64,000 nt of DNA, from the NCBI GenBank assembly GCA_017448825.1, contig JAFSKR010000072.1, forward strand, positions 1-64,000, given 5' to 3'. A program made the translations under genes and the position numbers. The notes under the pieces were generated by a model. That model did no database searches and was not told the origin of the DNA. It saw only the letters and a list, made by a program, of their open reading frames with translations. Of this stretch, positions 1 through 8,127 are shown piece by piece; positions within the stretch are counted from its first letter, which is position 1; the number at the start of each line of letters is the position of its first letter. Source of the stretch: Bacteroidaceae bacterium (GTDB taxonomy: Bacteria; Bacteroidota; Bacteroidia; Bacteroidales; Bacteroidaceae).

Positions 1-40
1 CGCAGCAGCAAACAAATCATTGTCGTGCAAGTGCGGTAGC

Positions 41-102
41 AAATTTTTCACTTTTCACTTTTCCTTTTTCCCTTAAAATTTTCCCTTAAAATTTTTTCAC
101 TT
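41..102. repeat. short A/T-rich tandem repeats at the 3' side of the Sel1 gene
   Basis: Read on the minus strand this stretch holds two copies of AAAATTTTAAGGG followed by several AAAAGTG units. It begins at the stop codon of the Sel1-repeat gene and runs to its 3' side. I see no gene in bases 1-96. It resembles the low-complexity spacers found after other genes in this window. Confidence 0.5.
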
Positions 103-558
103 CCCAATCAGCTTCTTCATGGCGATGGCATCGCTATCACCATCGGCGGCATCTTCGTTGAGTTTCTCCACCACTTTGTCGCCGCCCTTGGGGTTCTTCA
201 CTGCCTTCAGCAGCCATGTCTTTGCCTTCTCGGTGTTCTTCTCGGTGCCTTTGCCCTTCAGGTAGCACTTGCCGAGCTGATACTGCGACTTGGCGTGTCC
301 CTGCTGGGCTGCCTTGTCGTACCAAAAGAAGGCTTTCTTGTTGTCTTCGGGCACGCCATGTCCTTTGTCACAGCAACGCCCCATGCGATATTGCGCCTTC
401 TTGTGTCCCTTCTGGGCAGCAGGCAACAATTTCTTCACCGCGAGTTCATACTTCTTTTGGTCATACAGTTTCTTACCCTCGTCGTATAGGGCATCTGTAC
501 TCTGTGCTCGCGTTGCGAGGCTGAGCAGCAACAGAAAGATGGAAAGTAGTGCTCTCAT
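97..558 (-). CDS. secreted Sel1-repeat (tetratricopeptide-like) protein
   Basis: The protein has 153 residues. It starts with a clear signal peptide (MRALLSIFLLLLSLATRAQS, cleavage after about residue 19) and has two Sel1-like repeats at about residues 52-87 and 88-123, seen as GHKKAQYRMG...W-Y-KAAQQ and GHAKSQYQLG...W-LKA. Sel1 repeats are alpha-helical scaffolds for protein-protein contacts; no enzyme function is visible. The frame is open to 609, but a TACCTTTG promoter element on this strand lies at 607-614, so a start at 609 would fall inside the promoter. The ATG at 558 directly precedes the signal peptide and was chosen. The gene is transcribed divergently from carB. A periplasmic location is inferred from the signal peptide; the partner is unknown. 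Confidence 0.8.
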   Translation of the reverse strand: MRALLSIFLLLLSLATRAQSTDALYDEGKKLYDQKKYELAVKKLLPAAQKGHKKAQYRMGRCCDKGHGVPEDNKKAFFWYDKAAQQGHAKSQYQLGKCYLKGKGTEKNTEKAKTWLLKAVKNPKGGDKVVEKLNEDAADGDSDAIAMKKLIGK

Positions 559-606
559 AAGTCTTGTTTTTTTTAGGTGAGATGAAAGTTTTGTTTGATT
601 TTTGGG

Positions 607-652
607 CAAAGGTACGAAATAATTCCTAATTCCTAATTATTTCGTACCTTTG
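607..652. promoter_or_regulatory. palindromic divergent promoter between the Sel1 gene and carB
   Basis: CAAAGGTACGAAATAATT at 607-624 and its exact reverse complement at 635-652 form a perfect 18-bp inverted repeat around a 10-bp spacer. Each arm ends in a TACCTTTG (-7) element: 645-652 reads rightwards to carB and 607-614 reads leftwards to the Sel1 gene. The two -7 boxes are therefore mirror images in one palindrome. Confidence 0.7.
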
Positions 653-684
653 TACAAAAATTTACGAAAATACATTATTTGCAG

Positions 685-3600
685 ATGAAGAAGCAACTGA
701 AGAAGGTGCTTGTCTTAGGCTCAGGAGCCTTGAAGATTGGACAAGCAGGTGAGTTCGACTATTCGGGTAGTCAGGCACTCAAGGCTCTTCGCGAGGAAGG
801 CATACGGTCGGTACTTGTGAATCCTAACGTGGCAACCATTCAAACGAGTGAAGGTATTGCGGACAAGGTTTATTTCTTGCCGGTCAATACCTTTTTTGTT
901 ACCGAAATCATCAAGAAGGAGCGTCCCGACGGCATCCTGCTGGCGTTTGGTGGCCAGACGGCGTTGAACTGCGGCACGGAGCTGTTCCAGAAGGGCATCC
1001 TGAAGGAGTATGGTGTGGAAGTGCTGGGTACGAGCGTGGAAGCCATCATGAACACGGAAGACCGCGACCTCTTTGTGAAGGAACTGAACAAGGTGAACCT
1101 GAAAGTGCCCGTGTCACAGGCTTGCGAGACGATGGAAGAGGCCATCAGCACAGCTCGTCGCATCGGCTACCCCATCATGATTCGTTCGGCATACGCGCTG
1201 GGTGGTCTTGGTTCGGGCGTATGTCCTGACGAGGAGACCTTCATTAAGATTGCCGAGTCGGCCTTCACGTTTGCGCCGCAGGTGTTGGTGGAAGAGAGTT
1301 TGAAGGGTTGGAAGGAGATCGAGTTTGAGTGCATCCGCGATGCCAACGACCACTGCTTCACGGTGGCTTCGATGGAGAATTTCGACCCACTGGGCATCCA
1401 TACGGGCGAGAGTATCGTGGTGGCTCCCACTTGCTCCCTCACCGACGAGCAGGTGAAGATGTTGCAAGACATCACCATCCGTTGTGTGCGCCATCTGAAC
1501 ATCGTGGGCGAGTGCAACATCCAGTTTGCTTTCAACGCTGAGACCAACGACTACCGCATCATCGAAATCAATGCCCGATTGAGCCGTTCTTCGGCTTTGG
1601 CATCGAAGGCAACGGGTTATCCCCTTGCGTTCGTGGCTGCCAAGATTGCCCTTGGCTACACGCTTGACCAGATTGGCGAGATGGGCACCACCAATTCTGC
1701 CTACGTGGCTCCGAGCCTCGACTACCTTATCTGCAAGATACCACGCTGGGACTTGACCAAGTTCGTGGGTGTGAGCCGCAAGATTGGCTCCAGCATGAAG
1801 TCGGTGGGCGAAATCATGTCCATCGGTCGCACGTTTGAGGAGTTGATACAGAAGGGTCTCCGCATGATTGGTCAGGGTATGCACGGCTTCGTGGGCAACG
1901 ACCACACGAAGTTTGATAACCTCGACGAAGAATTGGCAAACCCCACCGACCTGCGCATCTTCGCCATTGCACAGGCACTGGAAGAGGGTTACACCATCGA
2001 CCGCATCTACGAGCTGACCAAGATTGACCCGTGGTTTATCGAGCGGCTGAAGAACATCGTTGACTATAAGCATAAGTTGGAGACTTACAACGCCATCGAG
2101 GACATCCCTGCCGACGTGATGCGTCAGGCAAAAATCTGGGGCTTCTCCGACTTCCAAATCGCCCGTTTCGTGCTGAAGCAGACAGCTGGCAACATGGAGA
2201 AGGAGAACCTTGCCGTGCGTGCTCAGCGCAAGAAGCTCGGCATCCTGCCTGCCGTGAAGCGCATCCCTACGGTGGCAAGCGAGCACCCCGATTTGACGAA
2301 CTACCTCTACATGACATACGCCGTGGAGGGGTACGACGTCAACTACTACGCGCATGAGAAGTCGGTGGTGGTACTCGGTTCGGGTGCTTACCGTATCGGC
2401 TCTTCCGTGGAGTTCGACTGGTGTTCGGTGAATGCCATCACCACGGCTCGCAAACTCGGCTATAAGAGCATCATGATTAACTACAACCCCGAAACCGTAT
2501 CGACGGACTACGATATGTGCGACCGCCTCTACTTCGATGAGTTGTCCTTCGAGCGTGTGCTTGACGTGATTGACTTGGAGAATCCGCGTGGCATCATCGT
2601 TTCGGTGGGTGGCCAGATACCGAACAACCTCGCCATGAAGCTTTATCGGCAGAGTGTGCCCATCCTCGGCACCAGCCCTGTCAGCATCGACCGCGCCGAG
2701 AACCGCAACAAGTTCTCTGCCATGCTCGACCAGCTGGGCATCGACCAGCCCGAGTGGAGCGCGCTCACCTCGATGGACGACGTGAAAGCCTTTGTGGAGC
2801 GTGTGGGCTTCCCTGTGCTCGTGCGTCCTTCTTACGTGCTGTCGGGTGCTGCCATGAATGTGTGCTACGACTACGAAGAACTGGAACGTTTCCTCCAGAT
2901 GGCGAGCGAGGTGAGCAAGGAGTACCCTGTGGTCATCTCCCAGTTCATGCAGGAGACCAACGAGGTCGAGTTCGATGCTGTGGCACAGAACGGTGAGGTG
3001 GTGGAGTATGGTATCAGCGAGCACGTGGAGTTTGCGGGCGTTCACTCGGGCGATGCCACGATGGTGTTCCCTGCCCAGCAAATCAGTTTCGCGACGGTTC
3101 GGCAAATCAAGAAGATAAGCCGCGCCATTGCGAGGGAACTGAACATCTCGGGTCCGTTCAACATCCAGTTCCTCGCTAAGGGTCGCGATGTGAAGGTCAT
3201 CGAGTGCAACTTGCGTGCTTCACGTTCGTTCCCCTTCGTCAGCAAGGTGCTGAAGTGTAATTTCATTGACACCGCCACACGTATCATGCTCGATGCTCCC
3301 TATTCTAAGCCCGACAAGAGCGAGTTTGACATCGACCGCATGGGTGTGAAGGCAAGTCAGTTCTCCTTCGCCCGCTTGCAGAACGCCGACCCCGTGCTGG
3401 GCGTGGATATGAGCAGTACAGGTGAGGTGGGTTGCATGGGTGACACCTATGAAGAAGCCCTACTCAACTCCATGATAGCCACAGGCTACAAGATTCCTTC
3501 GAAGGACAAGGCCATCATGATTTCGTCGGGTGGCACGAAGGAGAAGGTGGCGATGCTCGATGCAGCCCGTGCACTGGTTGATAGTGGCTACACCATCTGC

Positions 3601-3915
3601 GCCAGCGAGGGCACAGCCAAGTTCCTCAACGACAACAACGTGAAGGCAACTGCTGTAGCATGGCCTGATGAGGAACAGAGCAACAAGCCGAACGTGATGA
3701 AGATGATTGCCGACCACAAGTTCGACCTTATCGTCAACATCCCCAAGAACCACTCGAAGCGCGAGTTGACCAATGGTTACCGCATCCGCCGTGGTGCCAT
3801 CGACCACAACATCCCGCTCATCACCAACGCTCGTCTTGCTTCCGCCTTTATCGAGGCCTTCTGCGCTGTCGGCATGGAAGACCTGCAGATTAAGAGCTGG
3901 CAGGAGTATGAGTAA
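685..3915 (+). CDS. carB: carbamoyl-phosphate synthase large subunit
   Basis: This is the cytoplasmic enzyme that makes carbamoyl phosphate from bicarbonate, ATP and ammonia supplied by the small subunit, for pyrimidine and arginine synthesis. The length of 1076 residues is normal. The two homologous synthase halves are visible: VLGSGALKIGQAGEFDYSG near residue 11 and VLGSGAYRIGSSVEFDWC near residue 560. Each is followed by an ATP-grasp fold with the ARxSRSSA and LRASRSFPF signatures. The last 140 or so residues form the MGS-like regulatory domain (ISSGGTKEK ... NIPKNHSKRELTNGYRIRR). A TTG six bases upstream (679) is in frame, but the ATG at 685 gives the usual MKKQLKKVLVLGSG start. The promoter is TACCTTTG at 645-652. 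carA is not beside it in this window. Confidence 0.97.
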   Translation: MKKQLKKVLVLGSGALKIGQAGEFDYSGSQALKALREEGIRSVLVNPNVATIQTSEGIADKVYFLPVNTFFVTEIIKKERPDGILLAFGGQTALNCGTELFQKGILKEYGVEVLGTSVEAIMNTEDRDLFVKELNKVNLKVPVSQACETMEEAISTARRIGYPIMIRSAYALGGLGSGVCPDEETFIKIAESAFTFAPQVLVEESLKGWKEIEFECIRDANDHCFTVASMENFDPLGIHTGESIVVAPTCSLTDEQVKMLQDITIRCVRHLNIVGECNIQFAFNAETNDYRIIEINARLSRSSALASKATGYPLAFVAAKIALGYTLDQIGEMGTTNSAYVAPSLDYLICKIPRWDLTKFVGVSRKIGSSMKSVGEIMSIGRTFEELIQKGLRMIGQGMHGFVGNDHTKFDNLDEELANPTDLRIFAIAQALEEGYTIDRIYELTKIDPWFIERLKNIVDYKHKLETYNAIEDIPADVMRQAKIWGFSDFQIARFVLKQTAGNMEKENLAVRAQRKKLGILPAVKRIPTVASEHPDLTNYLYMTYAVEGYDVNYYAHEKSVVVLGSGAYRIGSSVEFDWCSVNAITTARKLGYKSIMINYNPETVSTDYDMCDRLYFDELSFERVLDVIDLENPRGIIVSVGGQIPNNLAMKLYRQSVPILGTSPVSIDRAENRNKFSAMLDQLGIDQPEWSALTSMDDVKAFVERVGFPVLVRPSYVLSGAAMNVCYDYEELERFLQMASEVSKEYPVVISQFMQETNEVEFDAVAQNGEVVEYGISEHVEFAGVHSGDATMVFPAQQISFATVRQIKKISRAIARELNISGPFNIQFLAKGRDVKVIECNLRASRSFPFVSKVLKCNFIDTATRIMLDAPYSKPDKSEFDIDRMGVKASQFSFARLQNADPVLGVDMSSTGEVGCMGDTYEEALLNSMIATGYKIPSKDKAIMISSGGTKEKVAMLDAARALVDSGYTICASEGTAKFLNDNNVKATAVAWPDEEQSNKPNVMKMIADHKFDLIVNIPKNHSKRELTNGYRIRRGAIDHNIPLITNARLASAFIEAFCAVGMEDLQIKSWQEYE

Positions 3916-3948
3916 GGCGATGTGTTCTGTCTATATAAAATAATGAAT

Positions 3949-5100
3949 ATGATGAAGAAGTGTCAATTGCTGGTGCTCTGCCTGATGGCGGCGCTGGCAT
4001 CTTGCAAGGACGGCAAACAAGCCGCCGTGTCTGCTGTGTCGGATGACTTGACGGATGGCACTCTTGCTTCTTCTGAAGAGGAGCAAGGGGGGCTGTTCAT
4101 GGCCAAGGACATTGAGCAGTGTTGGCGTGACCGCACCATCCATGTGAAGGGAGAGAAGTCTGATGTGGTCACTGTTTTTCAAGCTTTCAATGATGAGTTT
4201 CCCACCAAAGAAGGTAACAGCATCGTGAAAGCGACGAACCCATGTGCTGTGCATGGTGAAGCCTATCAAGGGCAAGTCATCATCGACCTGGTGAACAACT
4301 ATGTGGAGTCGCCTTATGTGGGTGAGGGTTCCGCAGTGTCTGCCGCTTTGTGGAACCGCAAGGACGGGCACAAACTGCTGGGTGTTCGTATGGGTATGCA
4401 TAACGATGATGTGAAAGAGTTCGTCTGTTTCTACGATTTCGATCCTGCTACGCGCGTTCTCACACCCGAAGAGGGCCCTTGGAAGAAGGAAAACATGCTG
4501 TTTCCCGACAAGCGTCCCGTCTCATACGTGTTGCCTCGTGAGGGCAAGAACTTCATCGTGAAAGAGGGTGGGGCGATGCTCATCTATGAGGGTATGTACA
4601 ACTATGACGGGCAGAACCTCCAGTTTGTGGGTTTCGACACAGGTTGGAACGCCAAGATGGAAGAAGAGTGCCACAAGGAGGAAGTGCATGAGACGATGAC
4701 CAAGTTTGCCCTTATCGACATCGACGAGGACGGCAAGGAAGAGTTGTGGGTGCGTTCCGAGGACGACGAGGGAGGCGGTATCTTCTATGTTGAAGAGGGT
4801 AATCCTTATCTGCTCGTGACAGAAACTCACCGTATGCGCCCATCCTTCGCCAAGGGCAAAGTGTCGGTGGGTGGTCCTGCTGGCGGTCCTTCTTACTACA
4901 CCTGTGTTGCGGTGGTGAAGAACAGCAAGCGGGAACACATCTTCACTGATTTTCAGGTGGAAGATAGCCACGAATACGTGCTTGACGGAAAGAATATGTC
5001 GGCAGCCGAAGGCAAGAAGTTCCGTGAGAGTTTGAAAGATGACTATCAACAACTGACCCCAAAATGGTATCCAATGGTGGACAAATATAAAGTTAAATAA
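3949..5100 (+). CDS. lipoprotein of unknown function (paralogue of the next gene)
   Basis: The protein has 383 residues and an N-terminal lipoprotein signal (MMKKCQLLVLCLMAALASC, lipobox LASC), so it is probably lipid-anchored. I do not recognise a named family. Residues near 270 read FALIDIDEDGKEELWVRSED, a calcium-loop-like DxDxDGxxE motif of the kind found in FG-GAP/VCBS-like repeats. The same landmarks recur in the gene at 5261: an I-x-x-x-W/C-x-x-x-T-I opening, YDFDPATRVLTPE against YDYDPAKGTLTPE, and the D-x-DxDGxEELW segment. The two are therefore tandem paralogues. Starts at 3922 and 3943 are also possible, but 3949/3952 gives the cleanest signal. It lies just downstream of carB but is unlikely to be related to it in function. 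Confidence 0.7.
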   Translation: MMKKCQLLVLCLMAALASCKDGKQAAVSAVSDDLTDGTLASSEEEQGGLFMAKDIEQCWRDRTIHVKGEKSDVVTVFQAFNDEFPTKEGNSIVKATNPCAVHGEAYQGQVIIDLVNNYVESPYVGEGSAVSAALWNRKDGHKLLGVRMGMHNDDVKEFVCFYDFDPATRVLTPEEGPWKKENMLFPDKRPVSYVLPREGKNFIVKEGGAMLIYEGMYNYDGQNLQFVGFDTGWNAKMEEECHKEEVHETMTKFALIDIDEDGKEELWVRSEDDEGGGIFYVEEGNPYLLVTETHRMRPSFAKGKVSVGGPAGGPSYYTCVAVVKNSKREHIFTDFQVEDSHEYVLDGKNMSAAEGKKFRESLKDDYQQLTPKWYPMVDKYKVK

Positions 5101-5110
5101 TCCAAGCTTC

Positions 5111-5245
5111 GCAAGTTGTATATCTTTGAAGTTAACGAAGTTAGCGAAGTTATCGGTTCTTTGCTCGCAAAGAACCGATAACTTCGGAAAAAAGCGATAA
5201 CTTCGTTAACTTCGATAACTTCGAGCGAAGCGCTCACTTCAGAAA
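5111..5245 (+). repeat. dispersed intergenic repeat, copy 1
   Basis: The first 45 bases (5111-5155) match the reverse complement of 10727-10771 exactly, and the last 17 (5229-5245) match the reverse complement of 10569-10585. The interiors differ but are made of the same CGAAGTTA(T/A)CG-type words. The element contains a TATCTTTG promoter-like box at 5121-5128 and a perfect 19-bp hairpin at 5145-5186 with a 4-base loop. It starts 11 bases after the preceding stop codon and fills the gap between the two paralogous genes. Confidence 0.75.
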
Positions 5246-5260
5246 AAAGACTAAAATAAC

Positions 5261-6367
5261 ATGAAAAAGTTTCTATCTCTTATCCTTTTCAGTTGCTCGT
5301 TCTTCTTTGCCCATGCTCAGAAGTTCTGCACCATCGACGACATCCGTGCAGGATGGACACAGAAGACCATCACGGGCGTGAAGGATGGCAACATCCTCAC
5401 GCTGGTCACAGCCTTCAACAAGACTTGGCATACCCAACCTGCCACTGACTTGTTGAAAAACCCCGTCACCAACGAAAGTGAAGGCGATGCCTACAACATC
5501 GTGGTGGATCGTCCCAACGGCTATGTGTCTGCCTACGAACTGGGCGACGATGGCGAGTCCTTCGAGGCTTGTGTGTGGAAGCGCAGCAACGGTCACAAAC
5601 TCTTTGCCTATGTGTTCCAGCGTATGTTCGGTTTGAGCGTGCATCAAATCATCCTCTTCTACGATTATGACCCTGCTAAAGGCACACTTACGCCCGAACA
5701 GAACGAGCTGACCCGCTTCTCCGCTTCCTATGACCATCCCGATGGTCCCAGCGGTCTGGTGGTCACTTACCATCTGCCTCGGCAAGGCAAGGATGTGGTG
5801 GTGCAGGAATATCTGATGGAGTGGTACCTCTCCATCCATCATGTCTATGCATGGGACGGTATGAACCACCACTTCTATGGTGTCAACATTGACCAATTCG
5901 ACCATCTGCAAAGCCTCTACATCCAGAAGTACGGTGAATTTGAGATGTCGAAGTTCACCCAGTACACCCTCTATGACTTCGACGAGGACAATAATCCTGA
6001 ACTTTGGCTTTCCTCCGAGAATGGCGACTATCAGGCCATCTACTCCATCGTGCGTGGAAACACGGAGATGGTGGAGGCAACCTACTATAAGACCCACTTC
6101 TTATTCTATCCCAACACCATAGGCTCAGCTGGTGGTTGCGGCACAGGTTGCTTTGACGCACACTATGTCGTGCTCAAGGACAGCAAGCCCCTCCACACCT
6201 TCGAGGACTTCCAAGAGTGGAACTTCGAGAAGGATGAGATGAACCACACCTATAGTTTTGATGGGAAGGAAGTCTCGGTGAAGGAAGGTGAACGAATCCT
6301 TGAATCCTTTGGTAAATCAGTTGAGATTACTCCTCAGTTCCGTCCGCTTCAACATGAAGAAAAGTAG
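5261..6367 (+). CDS. secreted protein of unknown function (paralogue of the preceding lipoprotein)
   Basis: The protein has 368 residues and a signal peptide (MKKFLSLILFSCSFFFAHA, then Gln) but no lipobox cysteine, so unlike its upstream paralogue it is probably soluble in the periplasm or exported. Shared landmarks are IDDIRAGWTQKTI near the mature N-terminus, FYDYDPAKGTLTPE near residue 135 and LYDFDEDNNPELWLSSENG near residue 240. The last of these is a DxDxN-type calcium-loop motif. I cannot assign a function. The ATG at 5261 directly precedes the signal peptide. The only nearby promoter-like box is inside the repeat element at 5121-5128. A strong bidirectional terminator follows. Confidence 0.7.
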   Translation: MKKFLSLILFSCSFFFAHAQKFCTIDDIRAGWTQKTITGVKDGNILTLVTAFNKTWHTQPATDLLKNPVTNESEGDAYNIVVDRPNGYVSAYELGDDGESFEACVWKRSNGHKLFAYVFQRMFGLSVHQIILFYDYDPAKGTLTPEQNELTRFSASYDHPDGPSGLVVTYHLPRQGKDVVVQEYLMEWYLSIHHVYAWDGMNHHFYGVNIDQFDHLQSLYIQKYGEFEMSKFTQYTLYDFDEDNNPELWLSSENGDYQAIYSIVRGNTEMVEATYYKTHFLFYPNTIGSAGGCGTGCFDAHYVVLKDSKPLHTFEDFQEWNFEKDEMNHTYSFDGKEVSVKEGERILESFGKSVEITPQFRPLQHEEK

Positions 6368-6431
6368 GGTGTGTTGCACCTAACAGCAGACGGGGCATTT
6401 CGAGACTTCCATCTTTATAGAGTACATAAAA

Positions 6432-6467
6432 AAAGGCAGGCTTGCATCTCTTCGCAAGCCTGCCTTT
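6432..6467. terminator. bidirectional rho-independent terminator
   Basis: A 14-bp perfect stem (AAAGGCAGGCTTGC, with its complement at 6454-6467) encloses an 8-base loop. It is flanked by an A-run on the left and a T-rich tract on the right. It sits between two convergent genes and can stop transcription from both sides. Confidence 0.9.
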
Positions 6468-6497
6468 CTTGTATATCCCTTGGGGTGTGAAGTCTGA

Positions 6498-7721
6498 TTA
6501 GTCGTTGTCGATACTTGCAGTGACGGTGCCGCCATTATTCGTGTAGATGCCACTCACCTTGATGCCTTTCGACTTCTTGCCTGTGTTATACACCGTGATG
6601 GTGCCAGCGTCGATGGTGAGGTTGCCATCGACTTTGATGCCCATGCACTTGTGGGGGTCATCACTGTCCTCTTCGAGCGTACACTTGCCACCTGCCGCCG
6701 TGATGGTCATGTTGGTGGTTGCGTCGGCTTGGCTGATGGTCATGTTGCCATCGGTCTGGATGCCGCGGCTTCCGTTGGCGTTCGCATCGATAGTGAAGGT
6801 GCCTCCACTGATGTCAATATTGCCTTCAGCCTTGATGCCCTTTGCATCTTCGCTGTTGTTCATCGTAATGTTGAGTGTGCCACCCTTGATGATGACACCA
6901 CCCGTGTTCTCTTCGTCAACGATGATGGCATCGTTGTCGTCTGTCTTATACTCCGCCTGCACTCCATCGTTCACCGTGCTGCTGTTGATGGTGAGTGTGC
7001 CGCCGTTCATCTGGAAGTATTGGCCTGCATGAATGGCATCATTGGCTGCCTTGACGATGTTGACGGCAGTGACGGTCTTCTTGATTTGGAAGTACTCTTT
7101 CGATGCGATGGCATGGTTGTAGTTGCCGCTCACGTTGAGCGTGCCAGCACCCGACAACTCGATGTGCCCCTTGGTGTAGATACATGCCTTGTGGGTGTCG
7201 TCGGAATATACGGCTGAGCCATTATCCGCCGTATCGGCAAAGGTGTTCGTCGTACCGTCAGCCATGACGAGGGCGATGCGCTTGCCACACTTGAAGCGCA
7301 TGGCTTCGCCCTTTGTCGATGTGAGCGAGACGCCATTCAGGTTCACGGTCATCTTGTAGTCGCTCGTGATGGTGAGCGAACCAGCCGTGCTGCTGCCGCT
7401 CACATTGTAGGTGATTTCGTCGGTGGTGTTCGTGTTGACGATAATCACCTGCGAACTGGTGCCGCTGGAGCAGGTTACTTCGTTGCTGAGGAACGCAGGG
7501 ATGGTCACAGTGGCGGTGGTGCCGCTATAGACTATTGTGACGACTGGGGTGATTTGTGGCTTGCTGAAGGTGATGGAGTCAGGCAGGTCGGAGAGGTTGA
7601 GCGTGTATCCCTCGCTGAGACTCTGGGTCGTGTAGTCGCCATCCTTGCAGATATACACAGTTTGGGCATGGGAGGCGACAAAGGAGAAGCCAAAGAGTAA
7701 GAGTAATAATATCTTTTTCAT
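6498..7721 (-). CDS. Cthe_2159-type carbohydrate-binding beta-helix protein
   Basis: The protein has 407 residues. A signal peptide (MKKILLLLLFGFSFVASHAQ) is followed by a short N-terminal module (DGDYTT ... DSITFSKP). Beta-helix-like coils then repeat the pattern G-G-T-(L/I/F)-T/N-I-x-x, for example GTLTINSS, GGTLNITMNNS, GGTFTIDANANG and GTITVYN. The family's marker segments are present: AIASKEYFQIKK, DAIHAGQYF and a run of (K/M)GIKxxGxxxI repeats. Cthe_2159-family proteins bind acidic polysaccharides such as polygalacturonate and are surface exposed. The frame is open to 7754, but the ATG at 7721 starts the signal peptide. It is the last gene of the VTC/DUF4956 operon, 7 bp after the tail-bearing secreted protein. 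There is a second copy of the family at 14152-16182. Confidence 0.82.
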   Translation of the reverse strand: MKKILLLLLFGFSFVASHAQTVYICKDGDYTTQSLSEGYTLNLSDLPDSITFSKPQITPVVTIVYSGTTATVTIPAFLSNEVTCSSGTSSQVIIVNTNTTDEITYNVSGSSTAGSLTITSDYKMTVNLNGVSLTSTKGEAMRFKCGKRIALVMADGTTNTFADTADNGSAVYSDDTHKACIYTKGHIELSGAGTLNVSGNYNHAIASKEYFQIKKTVTAVNIVKAANDAIHAGQYFQMNGGTLTINSSTVNDGVQAEYKTDDNDAIIVDEENTGGVIIKGGTLNITMNNSEDAKGIKAEGNIDISGGTFTIDANANGSRGIQTDGNMTISQADATTNMTITAAGGKCTLEEDSDDPHKCMGIKVDGNLTIDAGTITVYNTGKKSKGIKVSGIYTNNGGTVTASIDND

Positions 7722-7728
7722 ACGTGTA

Positions 7729-8121
7729 TCACTTGATGAGTTTTTTCTTTCCATCTATTATGTATATCCCTTTCGGCAGTTGGTCGAGTTCGGTAGCGAG
7801 ACGGCGTCCCATGAGGTCATAGCAAGCTTTCGACTTGTCAGTTGGTTCGGTGACGGTTTTGATGCCGTTTGCCACATACTCCTCGTTGTAGAGTTCGATG
7901 CTTTGTATGTCAGAGAGGGACACCGTGTTGGTGGTGACGTTCTCCGTAGTGATGACATTCATCTGTCCGTCAGTGAAGGTGATTTTCTGAAGGGTGGAGG
8001 CATCCCACGAGAGAGTGTGCTGCACACCGTCACTGTCAACGTAGCTCAGGGTGAAGTCCTCGCCCCAAGCCATTCCGCCACAAAACAGCATGGCGGTTGC
8101 GTAAGTGATGATTTTTTTCAT
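7729..8121 (-). CDS. small secreted protein with C-terminal sorting-like tail
   Basis: The protein has 130 residues. After a signal peptide (MKKIITYATAMLFCGGMAWG) there is a short beta-rich module (STLQKITFTDGQMNV ... LSDIQSIELYN), then a C-terminal tail reading YDLMGRRL ... LPKGIYIIDGKKKLIK. The tail resembles the type A sorting signals of Bacteroidetes type IX secretion. The same tail occurs on four other proteins in this window (16187, 28501, 31147, 41084). The start codon follows the DUF2490 gene with 6 bp between them, and the gene lies 7 bp upstream of the Cthe_2159 gene, so all are probably on one transcript. The role is unknown. Export by type IX secretion is an inference, because no secretion genes are in view. 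Confidence 0.75.
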   Translation of the reverse strand: MKKIITYATAMLFCGGMAWGEDFTLSYVDSDGVQHTLSWDASTLQKITFTDGQMNVITTENVTTNTVSLSDIQSIELYNEEYVANGIKTVTEPTDKSKACYDLMGRRLATELDQLPKGIYIIDGKKKLIK

Positions 8122-8127
8122 GTTGTG

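Noticed and set aside
1114-3105. 663-codon open frame on the minus strand opposite carB
   Set aside because: It is the complement of highly conserved carB codons, has a His/Val/Arg-rich composition with no recognisable motif, and arises from codon bias.
5145-5186. 19-bp perfect hairpin considered as a rho-independent terminator
   Set aside because: It is followed by GGAAAAAAGCG rather than a T-run, and it is part of the repeat element; its role is left open.
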